Shown here piece after piece: positions 1 through 4,928 of a stretch of 7,814 nucleotides of DNA. A program made the position numbers and the translations under genes. Under the pieces are notes generated by a model. It ran no database searches. It was not told the origin of the DNA and saw only the letters and a program-made list of their open reading frames with translations. Location: positions 1 through 7,814 of the forward strand of contig JAKEEN010000178.1 in assembly GCA_022616575.1 (NCBI GenBank), read 5' to 3'. This DNA comes from Flammeovirgaceae bacterium (GTDB taxonomy: Bacteria; Bacteroidota; Bacteroidia; Cytophagales; Cyclobacteriaceae). Within the stretch, counting starts at the first letter, position 1. The number at the start of each line of letters is the position of its first letter.

Positions 1-30
1 AAATATCCACCAAGTTGCCAAGTCGGGGGC

Positions 31-59
31 CCTGACGTGGCGCCTTTACGCCAGTCAGG
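31..59. repeat. GC-rich inverted repeat (hairpin)
   Basis: CCTGACGTGGCG (31-42) pairs with CGCCAGTCAGG (49-59) over 11 base pairs with one bulged G at 37 and a six-base loop. It sits directly 5' of a second hairpin that has a T-run. No T-run follows this one, so alone it is not a terminator. It may be the 3' part of a structured RNA or transcript end belonging to a gene left of the window. I could not match it to a known RNA. Confidence 0.6.
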
Positions 60-87
60 ATGCTGACCGAGGCGTCAGCATTTTTTT
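60..87 (+). terminator. Rho-independent terminator abutting the GIY-YIG start codon
   Basis: ATGCTGAC (60-67) and GTCAGCAT (74-81) form a perfect 8-bp stem around a six-base loop, followed at once by seven T residues (81-87). This is the classic intrinsic terminator layout for plus-strand transcription and would end a transcript entering from the left. The T-run touches the ATG at 88, so there is no room for a promoter or leader between terminator and coding start. The downstream remnant would have to be read from read-through transcripts or not at all. Confidence 0.75.
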
Positions 88-201
88 ATGACTTACTACG
101 TCTATATCCTTCAAAGTAAACTGAATGATTCTTTTTATAAGGGATCCACTGACAATCTCTCCAGAAGATTAGCTGAGCATAATAATGGCGACAATGCCTC
201 C
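88..201 (+). pseudogene. Truncated GIY-YIG endonuclease-like gene (N-terminal half only)
   Basis: The first 38 or so residues match the small single-domain GIY-YIG family (UvrC N-terminal-like nuclease fold). 'YVYILQS' (residues 4-10) stands at the GIY position, 'FYKGST' (16-21) at the YIG position, and 'LSRRLAEHNNG' (24-34) carries the conserved Arg that is part of the active site. Intact members are about 80-95 residues and need a conserved Glu in the second half. Here family-like sequence stops around codon 38. The frame stays open to 363, but that part is the antisense of a PAS-domain gene and is not a natural C-terminus. I therefore call it a broken gene, cut at about position 198-201. 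No Shine-Dalgarno is visible, and the start codon directly follows a terminator T-run. Function of intact chromosomal members is poorly known. Confidence 0.75.
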
Positions 202-591
202 TTGCTCGATTTTTTTTCTCTCCGTAATATCCCTTGCTACACCCAGCGTATATTCTTTTCCGGAAAATCTTACGATCGTTGCAGATACCTCAACGGGGAA
301 TGTCGTTCCGTTTTTTTTGCGTTGAACCCCTTCCAAAATCAGGGGAGTATCCAGGTCTTTTAAGTCTCGCACATGCCTGCTCCAGTCTTCCTTGGTTGAA
401 ATGGGAAATTCAACTTCAATGTCGGCCACCTTCATCGACAGTAGCTCCTTACGGGAATAGCCAAGAACTTCGAGTGCCTTCTGGTTGGCATCCACAATCT
501 TCCCAAAATCATACGGATCTGACAATAGAATTATTTCGGAAGAATGATCCAGCAATACTCTAAACCGCTCCAAATTCTCGTTATCAATCAT
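202..591 (-). pseudogene. PAS-domain fragment, probably from a sensor kinase (3' truncated)
   Basis: Starting at ATG 591, about 130 residues form one complete PAS domain. The N-terminal helix 'NENLERFRVLLDHSSEIILL' is followed by the core 'GKIVDANQKALEVLGYSRKE' (30-49), then 'QRKKNGTTFPVEVSAT' (90-105), and the C-terminal PAS signature 'GVARDITERKKIEQ' (117-130). In this family the 'DITERK..E' segment is the linker leading into a second sensor domain or a histidine kinase/GGDEF effector. Here it is followed by ten unrelated residues and a stop at 169-171, encoded by the antisense of the GIY-YIG remnant. The effector is therefore missing. The frame is open upstream to a stop at 661-663, with a TTG at 633 as an alternative start, so the fragment may also have lost its 5' part. 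A stand-alone PAS protein is possible but less likely given the junction. Confidence 0.7.
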
Positions 592-633
592 AGGGTTGCG
601 AAGCGTTTGCTGCACAAGCAAAGAATGATACAA

Positions 634-870
634 GTAAGAATTCCTTATGGCAAGATTCTTTTATGAGCTAATAGGTCTTTCGTTACTCAATTCGAGGCTT
701 CCTGGCTTGCATATTTTGGGCTCCAACTAAATTTAATAAAAACCTGGAACATCCTTATTTACCATGCAAAGCAATAAGTTCTGAATGGTTCGAGGTAGAT
801 GAGGATTTACCTGCAAGGGAAGTGCCTCCGGTTACCGTGAAGGCAATTTTAGATGGAAGGGTGTTCGTTG
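634..870. other. Gene-poor gap with one unassigned plus-strand open frame
   Basis: No recognised gene, RNA or terminator. One plus-strand frame is open from 675 (after a TAG at 672-674) and continues into the antisense of rluB up to about 1016. Its first part reads protein-like: '...FWAPTKFNKNLEHPYLPCK' and then 'SSEWFEVDEDLPAREVPPVT' up to about 830. It has no ATG at a sensible place; the first usable codon is the GTG at 822. It could be the decayed 3' part of a lost gene left next to the rearranged region, or chance. I do not recognise a family. Confidence 0.3.
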
Positions 871-2133
871 TTACTTATAGTGCTTCAGTCGAATTACTTC
901 CTCATTTTTCAAAAACCGCCACTGCCCTCTCGATAAGTCTCTTTTGTCCAGACCTGCGTAAACAGAGCGGTCTAATTTTACTACCTGGTATTGAAGGGCT
1001 TCAAAAATTCTTCTGATAACGCGGTTCCAACCGATGTGAATTTCAATGCCAATGGTTTTTCCGTCTGGTGAAACAATGGCTAAATCATCCACCGTTGCAC
1101 GACCTTCTTCTAATTGAACGCCCTCAAGTATTTTTTGAAAATCCCCTTTGGCCAGGGGCCTGTCAAGTTCTGCTTTGTAGATCTTTTTAACGTTGTACGA
1201 TGGGTGCATTAGTTTCTCTGCCAACTCACCATCATTTGTTAAAAGTAAAAGTCCGGTTGTGTTTCGATCTAATCTACCAACAGGATAAACTCTTTCCTTT
1301 ACCGAACCCGAAATAATTTGCATCACAGTATTACGCTCTTCGGGGTCTTTGGTAGTGGTGAGAAATCCCTTTGGCTTATTCATCAGGATGTATACGTTCT
1401 TTTCAGCACGCAATACTTTATTCTCATAACGCACTTCATCGCGAGGCTTTACTTTGTAACCCAGCTCGGTGATGGTTTCGCCATTGACGCTGATAAGGCC
1501 CATGGTGATGAGATTATCTGCTTCCCGTCTTGAACACACGCCACTGTTGGCAATGTATTTATTCAACCGGATAAGCTCCTCTTGCCTTTTCTGTACTGAG
1601 CTTGTGGAGGCTTGGCCAGATGAAGTTTCAACGTCACGCGGCTTGAACTTACCACGCTGTTTCTCAAAAAAGCCGCGCTTTGATCCGCTGTCTTTATATC
1701 TTCCTTCGGTTCTTTCACCTCGTTCTTCAAAACGAGAAGATTTTTTAAATGATTTTTTCTCTGACCTGCCTTGAAAACCTCCGCTGCCTCGTATAGGCCG
1801 ATCTTCTTTTTTCTCATCTCCGAATCGAGATGAGGATGATTTCTTAAATGGCTTTTTCTCAGAACGTGACGAAAAACTTCTTTTTTGATCACCGCTTTTC
1901 GAACGGCCTTCTCTTTTTTCTTCACGATCCCCGAATCGGGATGTTTTCTTTTTGAATGGTCTTTTACCTGATTGAAAATTTCCAGAGCGTTTTCTTCCTG
2001 GCTCTTCATCCTCTTCCTTTCGATCGGAAGTTTTTCTGCTGAATGGTCGCTTTTCGGGTCTTGACGAGGTGGGCCTCGATGATCGTTGAGATGATTCTCT
2101 TCGTGATGAACCTTTTGTGTTACGCTTGCGCAT
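871..2133 (-). CDS. rluB: RluB-type 23S rRNA pseudouridine synthase with long repetitive basic N-terminal tail
   Basis: 420 residues. The C-terminal half is a standard RsuA/RluB/RluE/RluF-family enzyme that isomerises a uridine in 23S rRNA to pseudouridine. The S4 RNA-binding domain is at about 187-235 ('IRLNKYIANSGVCSRREADN'). The catalytic core has 'LMNKPKG' (250-256) and the signature 'GRLDRNTTGLLLLTNDG' (286-302) with the catalytic Asp at 289. The C-terminal 'NRVIRRIFEALQYQVVKLDR' (370-389) matches the conserved RNA-contact region. Residues 1-180 are a disordered Lys/Arg/Ser/Glu-rich tail with three imperfect repeats of the form K-[KR]-[PS]-F-K-K...S-R-F, at about 57-68, 93-104 and 126-135. 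Typical RluB proteins are about 240-300 residues, so the tail is an addition, probably extra RNA affinity (inference). The ATG at 2133 overlaps the scpB stop region by 14 bases, pointing to translational coupling. RluB is preferred over RluE/RluF because of the scpB neighbour; target-uridine specificity cannot be proven here. Confidence 0.9.
   Translation of the reverse strand: MRKRNTKGSSRRESSQRSSRPTSSRPEKRPFSRKTSDRKEEDEEPGRKRSGNFQSGKRPFKKKTSRFGDREEKREGRSKSGDQKRSFSSRSEKKPFKKSSSSRFGDEKKEDRPIRGSGGFQGRSEKKSFKKSSRFEERGERTEGRYKDSGSKRGFFEKQRGKFKPRDVETSSGQASTSSVQKRQEELIRLNKYIANSGVCSRREADNLITMGLISVNGETITELGYKVKPRDEVRYENKVLRAEKNVYILMNKPKGFLTTTKDPEERNTVMQIISGSVKERVYPVGRLDRNTTGLLLLTNDGELAEKLMHPSYNVKKIYKAELDRPLAKGDFQKILEGVQLEEGRATVDDLAIVSPDGKTIGIEIHIGWNRVIRRIFEALQYQVVKLDRSVYAGLDKRDLSRGQWRFLKNEEVIRLKHYK
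1813..1834. repeat. Perfect hairpin inside the rluB tail repeat
   Basis: CTCATCTC (1813-1820) and GAGATGAG (1827-1834) form a perfect 8-bp stem around the loop CGAATC. It lies in the codons for a 'SSRFGDE' repeat unit of the RluB tail. The same loop is used by the hairpin at 1927-1942. Confidence 0.55.
1927..1942. repeat. Second short hairpin inside the rluB tail repeat
   Basis: ATCCC (1927-1931) pairs with GGGAT (1938-1942) around the loop CGAATC, in the codons for another 'SRFGDR' repeat unit. The stem differs in sequence from that at 1813-1834, but position within the protein repeat and loop are the same. Confidence 0.45.
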
Positions 2134-2704
2134 CCGGCTCTTTTAAATCGATATTTTCTCCGATCACATTCGTTTCATTAGTGAAATCCTTAGGCGTTGG
2201 TAATTCAACCAAATCGTTGATACCAAAATATTCCATAAACTTCTGCGTGGTGCCGTACAACATGGGGCGGCCAACAGATTCTGATTTGCCTTTGATCTCT
2301 ACCAGGCCTTTATCAAGCAGTTTTTGAATCGCGTAATCGCAATTCACTCCACGGATGTTTTCAATTTCAGTCTTTGAGATAGGCTGTTTGTATGCAACAA
2401 TAGACAGTGTTTCCATGGCTGAGGTTGACAATCTCTTTTTGGATTGCTGTTTCAGCAAAATGCTGATGCTTGCCTGGTAGGCAGGCTTGGTTAAAAACTG
2501 GTAACCGCCAGCTGCTTTGAATAGCTGAAATGAAAACTCTTCAGCCTGAAATTTTTCTTCCACACGAATGATCGCATTTTGAATATCTTCTTCAGGCACA
2601 TCCGCCCCAAACATTTCAGAAAGACAGGCTTTGATGTCGGCCAATTTTATCGGTGTTGGTGAACAAAAAATGAGGGCTTCAATGTGGTTTTGCAAAAAAT
2701 CCAT
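2120..2704 (-). CDS. scpB: Segregation and condensation protein B (ScpB)
   Basis: 194 residues from the ATG at 2704. ScpB is a winged-helix homodimer that binds the kleisin ScpA and, with SMC, forms the condensin complex that compacts and separates bacterial chromosomes. The N-terminal winged helix spans about 1-80 ('HIEALIFCSPTPIKLADIKA'). The second begins near residue 93 and holds the family hallmarks 'LSIVAYKQPISKTEIENIRG' and 'SESVGRPMLYGTT' (about 141-153). The last 40 residues are a variable acidic tail. A TTG nine bases upstream would add three residues; I prefer the ATG because ScpB proteins normally begin shortly before the 'IEALIF' helix. No Shine-Dalgarno is visible. scpA is not in the window. 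The 3' end overlaps rluB by 14 bases, the order seen in Firmicutes scpA-scpB-rluB clusters. Confidence 0.93.
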   Translation of the reverse strand: MDFLQNHIEALIFCSPTPIKLADIKACLSEMFGADVPEEDIQNAIIRVEEKFQAEEFSFQLFKAAGGYQFLTKPAYQASISILLKQQSKKRLSTSAMETLSIVAYKQPISKTEIENIRGVNCDYAIQKLLDKGLVEIKGKSESVGRPMLYGTTQKFMEYFGINDLVELPTPKDFTNETNVIGENIDLKEPDAQA

Positions 2705-2710
2705 GCTATT

Positions 2711-2718
2711 CAAATTTA
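2711..2718 (-). promoter_or_regulatory. Possible Bacteroidota -7 element upstream of scpB
   Basis: Read on the minus strand, TAAATTTG matches the TAnnTTTG -7 consensus of the primary Bacteroidota sigma factor. It ends only six bases before the scpB ATG, so a transcript from it would have almost no leader. I see no matching TTTG -33 element at the right spacing, because that region is occupied by the upstream terminator palindrome. Treat as weak. Confidence 0.3.
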
Positions 2719-2720
2719 TA

Positions 2721-2753
2721 AAAAAACGTAGAGCCGGATTATAATCCGGCTCT
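2721..2753 (-). terminator. Rho-independent terminator of the DksA-like gene
   Basis: Positions 2730-2753 are a perfect 24-base palindrome (AGAGCCGGATTA and its exact complement). On the minus strand it is followed by ACG and then six T residues (2721-2726), giving a directional terminator 24 bases beyond the stop of the gene at 2778-3557. On the plus strand no T-run follows. It insulates scpB-rluB from the DksA-like unit. Confidence 0.8.
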
Positions 2754-2777
2754 ATATCAATCGGTTATTCAAACAAA

Positions 2778-3557
2778 TTATTCAGTCTGCATCATTTTCG
2801 CTTCAATCGACTGTGTGGTATGCGGCACAGCAATCAATCGTTCTTTAGAAATAAGCTTACCGGTTACCGAGCAAATTCCATAGGTGCCATTCTTGATGCG
2901 CACTAATGCATTTTCAAGATTGGTAATATACTTCTGCTGACGCGCGGCTAACTGGCTCAGATTTTCTTTCTCTGCTGTTTCAGCGCCATCTTCCAACACC
3001 TTTGTGTTTCCGCCAGAGGTGGCATCGGTTCCCTCATCGTTATTTCGGTTAAGGGTTTCCTTTAGGATTTTATATTCAGAGCGTGCCTTTTCGAGCTTGC
3101 CAAGAATCAGGTTTTCAAATTCCTTCAATTCCTCTTCTGAGTAGCGTGTGCGATCATCCGTTACAACAACACCTTTTGCTGGTTTATGAGCAATCGGGCG
3201 TTGGGTTGGAAGCGGTGGAAAGAAATTCAATTGTGCCTGCGTAGGTTTTGCTGTGGCGGATGCCATTGTTGCTTTTACAGAAACAGGGGCCTTCTTAGCC
3301 GGAGTTGTTGCTTTTCTTATTTCAATCTTTTTAACTGGCGCTGCCTTCTTGGCAACCACTTTCTTAGCTGCTACCTTTTTAGCAGGGGCTGTCTTCTTCA
3401 CTGTCTTCCCGCCTGTCGGACGGGCAGGCTTAGCGACAGCCTTTTTCGCTTTGGGCGTTGCCTTCTTTGGTTTTGCTGCTGCTTTAGCCTTTGCAGGTTT
3501 CCCGCCTGACGGACGGGCAGGCTTTGCCGCCTTTGTTTTTTTAGTTGTTTTAGCCAT
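2778..3557 (-). CDS. TraR/DksA-family protein with histone H1-like Lys/Ala/Pro N-terminal tail
   Basis: 259 residues. The C-terminal part (about 138-259) is a DksA/TraR-type module: a long helical hairpin ('YSEEELKEFENLILGKLEKA' onward; returning helix 'LAARQQKYITNLENALVRIK', 203-222), then the zinc-finger region 'GTYGICSVTGKLISKERLIA' (224-243). Classical DksA has four zinc cysteines; here only Cys229 remains. The second is Thr232 and the distal pair is replaced within 'HTTQSIEAK', so zinc binding as in E. coli DksA is unlikely. Such cysteine-poor versions are, to my knowledge, common in Bacteroidota. Residues 1-105 are an H1-like Lys/Ala/Pro tail that probably binds nucleic acid (inference). 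Two in-frame copies of 'PARP[ST]GG' (13-19, 44-50) are encoded by palindromic DNA repeats. The start is an ATG about 30 bases after a plausible transcription start. By family it may act on RNA polymerase, but that is not shown. Confidence 0.85.
   Translation of the reverse strand: MAKTTKKTKAAKPARPSGGKPAKAKAAAKPKKATPKAKKAVAKPARPTGGKTVKKTAPAKKVAAKKVVAKKAAPVKKIEIRKATTPAKKAPVSVKATMASATAKPTQAQLNFFPPLPTQRPIAHKPAKGVVVTDDRTRYSEEELKEFENLILGKLEKARSEYKILKETLNRNNDEGTDATSGGNTKVLEDGAETAEKENLSQLAARQQKYITNLENALVRIKNGTYGICSVTGKLISKERLIAVPHTTQSIEAKMMQTE
3408..3428. repeat. GC-rich imperfect palindrome, copy 1 (inside the DksA-like gene)
   Basis: CCCGCCTGTCGGACGGGCAGG, 21 bases, pairs with itself around a central G with one C-A mismatch and one T-G wobble. 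It shares 20 of 21 bases with 3501-3521. It encodes 'PARPTGG' in the tail of the minus-strand gene. It is much more GC-rich than the surrounding Lys/Ala codons. Confidence 0.75.
3501..3521. repeat. GC-rich imperfect palindrome, copy 2 (inside the DksA-like gene)
   Basis: Differs from the copy at 3408-3428 by one base (T to A at repeat position 9). It lies exactly 93 bases (31 codons) away in the same orientation and frame, and encodes 'PARPSGG'. Both the repeat and its flanking 'GCTT' are shared. It resembles the extragenic palindromic repeat type seen in many bacterial genomes; family membership would need a genome count. Confidence 0.75.
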
Positions 3558-3592
3558 GGTGAATGAACTTAGGGTTCAAAAAAAGTTGGGCG

Positions 3593-3622
3593 CAAAATTA
3601 CGTTTGCCGGCATCAAAACAAA
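3593..3622 (-). promoter_or_regulatory. Putative Bacteroidota promoter of the DksA-like gene
   Basis: On the minus strand, TTTG (3619-3622) is followed after 18 bases by TAATTTTG (3593-3600), a match to the TTTG / TAnnTTTG -33/-7 pattern with nearly the usual spacing. Transcription would start near 3587, giving a leader of about 30 bases before the ATG at 3557. Seen directly as a pattern match; activity is inferred. Confidence 0.55.
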
Positions 3623-3696
3623 AAAATACCGAGAATTAATTCCCTGACAACCAGCCCTTATTATTTCTATATTTCAAGGCTAAAAACAAGCTTTCC

Positions 3697-4722
3697 ATGG
3701 TGAAATATCTTATTCCAGCCCTTATCTTAAGTATAGTTGGCTGCCAACCTCAATCACAAGAGCAATCTGTTAAGCATGAAGCAGGGCCCATAACCCTGGT
3801 AATTCATGGGGGAGCGGGCACCATTAGAAGGGAAAACATGACTCCTGAAAAAGAGGCTGCTTATCATGCTGCTTTAAAAACAGCCTTAGATAGTGGATAT
3901 GCAATACTTGAGAAGGGGGGCAAAAGTGTAGATGCGGTAATTGCAGCCATAAAAGTGATGGAAGATTCTCCTCTCTTTAATGCGGGAAAAGGCGCAGTCT
4001 TTACCAATGAAGGCAAAAATGAACTTGATGCCTCCATTATGGATGGAAGTAATCTAATGGCCGGGGCTGTTGCGGGAGTTACTACAATTAAAAACCCCAT
4101 CACCGCTGCCCATGCTGTAATGACAAAGTCAGAACATGTAATGATGATCGGAAGGGGGGCTGAAATATTTGCTGAAGAGCAAGGTTGTGAAATTGTCCAC
4201 CCAACCTATTTTTTTGATTCTGCCCGATACAAGAGCCTGATGAAAGCCAAAGAAAATGAAAATGATAAATCAGCGCTTTTATATGATCCGTATATCAAAG
4301 ACCAAAAATTCGGTACTGTAGGGGCTGTGGCTCTTGACCAGTACGGAAACATGGCGGCTGGAACCTCCACTGGAGGAATGACAAATAAAAAATATGGAAG
4401 GGTGGGTGATGCCCCGATTATTGGGGCAGGAACGTATGCCGATAATAATTCTTGTGGTATTTCGGCAACTGGTTGGGGTGAGTTTTTTATTCGATTAGGT
4501 GTGGCTCGCGATATTGCAGCCTTGGTTGAATATAAAGGATACTCCATACAACAGGCAGCAGATAGCGTAGTTATGAAGAAGTTACCAAAACTTGGAGGGG
4601 ACGGAGGCGTAATTGTGCTTGACCGACAAGGAAATTTTGCGCTTACGTTTTGCTCGGAGGGGATGTATCGGGGACACATTAATAAAAAAGGAGAGGCAAA
4701 AACTTTTATTTATAAGGATTAG
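3697..4722 (+). CDS. Lipoprotein-type isoaspartyl peptidase / L-asparaginase (Ntn hydrolase)
   Basis: 341 residues. Belongs to the plant-type asparaginase/isoaspartyl aminopeptidase family (asparaginase_2), which autocleaves and then removes isoaspartyl residues from peptides or hydrolyses asparagine. 'LVIHGGAGTI' (34-43) is the N-terminal family signature. 'FNAGKGAVFTNEGKNELDAS' (94-113) lies in the alpha subunit. Cleavage should fall between Gly206 and Thr207 in 'KFGTVGAVALD', making Thr207 the nucleophile. 'GTSTGGMTNKKYGRVGDAPI' (222-241) and 'GAGTYADN' (243-250) supply the substrate pocket. The N-terminus is a lipoprotein signal: hydrophobic 'LIPALILSIVGC' with a lipobox and lipidated Cys16. 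No charged surface-export motif follows the Cys, so a periplasm-facing anchor is likeliest. Divergent from the DksA-like gene over a 139-base gap. A one-mismatch -7 element (TATATTTC, 3668-3675) may serve it. It ends 35 bases before the antitoxin ATG. Confidence 0.92.
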   Translation: MVKYLIPALILSIVGCQPQSQEQSVKHEAGPITLVIHGGAGTIRRENMTPEKEAAYHAALKTALDSGYAILEKGGKSVDAVIAAIKVMEDSPLFNAGKGAVFTNEGKNELDASIMDGSNLMAGAVAGVTTIKNPITAAHAVMTKSEHVMMIGRGAEIFAEEQGCEIVHPTYFFDSARYKSLMKAKENENDKSALLYDPYIKDQKFGTVGAVALDQYGNMAAGTSTGGMTNKKYGRVGDAPIIGAGTYADNNSCGISATGWGEFFIRLGVARDIAALVEYKGYSIQQAADSVVMKKLPKLGGDGGVIVLDRQGNFALTFCSEGMYRGHINKKGEAKTFIYKD

Positions 4723-4757
4723 CAAGGTATTAAATGCCCACTTATTTAATTTTAAGC

Positions 4758-4928
4758 ATGAATACGCTTGTTATAAACAAAAAGAAATATGTGGTTGTTG
4801 AACAGTCTGAATACAACCGCTTGCGAGAACAAGCCGCTAAAAAAAGAATTCCAGCACGCAAACTTTCATTAGCTGAAGGTAAGAAACTTGCTCTTTCACT
4901 TATCGATAAATGGCACAAAGGAAAGTAA
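4758..4928 (+). CDS. Putative type II antitoxin (small, basic)
   Basis: 56 residues from the ATG at 4758; an in-frame ATG at 4734 would add eight residues ('MPTYLILS'). I prefer 4758 because the family-like part 'NTLVINKKKYVVVEQSEYNR' starts there. The segment 'KKYVVVEQSEYNRLREQAAK' resembles the strand-plus-helix of Phd/YefM-type antitoxins, followed by a Lys-rich helix 'KLSLAEGKKLALSLIDKW' that would wrap the toxin. It is shorter than normal Phd/YefM proteins and has no clear complete DNA-binding domain, so autoregulation is uncertain. It overlaps the toxin gene by 19 bases, the arrangement typical of such pairs. Identification rests mainly on size, order, overlap and the partner. Confidence 0.6.
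   Translation: MNTLVINKKKYVVVEQSEYNRLREQAAKKRIPARKLSLAEGKKLALSLIDKWHKGK

Noticed and set aside
1..87. A tRNA or 5S rRNA 3' end as the source of the GC-rich hairpins
   Set aside because: No T-loop consensus, CCA end or cloverleaf pairing can be drawn, and I could not align it to a 5S rRNA end. It remains unassigned.
202..363. Plus-strand continuation of the GIY-YIG frame and the overlapping frame at 234-563
   Set aside because: This is the antisense of the PAS domain; its residues do not resemble a GIY-YIG C-terminal half, and the minus-strand PAS reading is clearly natural.
1563..2009. Minus-strand 148-codon frame overlapping rluB
   Set aside because: It is the alternative frame of the low-complexity Lys/Arg/Ser tail; rluB in the other frame is continuous with conserved domains.
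2705..2713. TTG start for ScpB at 2713
   Set aside because: The ATG nine bases downstream fits the family's N-terminus and is the commoner start codon.
3408..3521. CRISPR-like repeats
   Set aside because: Only two copies, with a coding, protein-consistent spacer, and no further units.
3186..3639. Plus-strand frames opposite the DksA-like gene, rich in Cys/Phe/Leu or Ala/Phe and looking like membrane proteins
   Set aside because: They are the antisense of a Lys/Ala/Pro-rich tail, which automatically produces hydrophobic Phe/Leu/Gly runs.
3864..4679. Minus-strand frames opposite the asparaginase gene (3864-4103 and 4206-4679)
   Set aside because: Shadows of a well-conserved plus-strand gene, with no family-like motifs.
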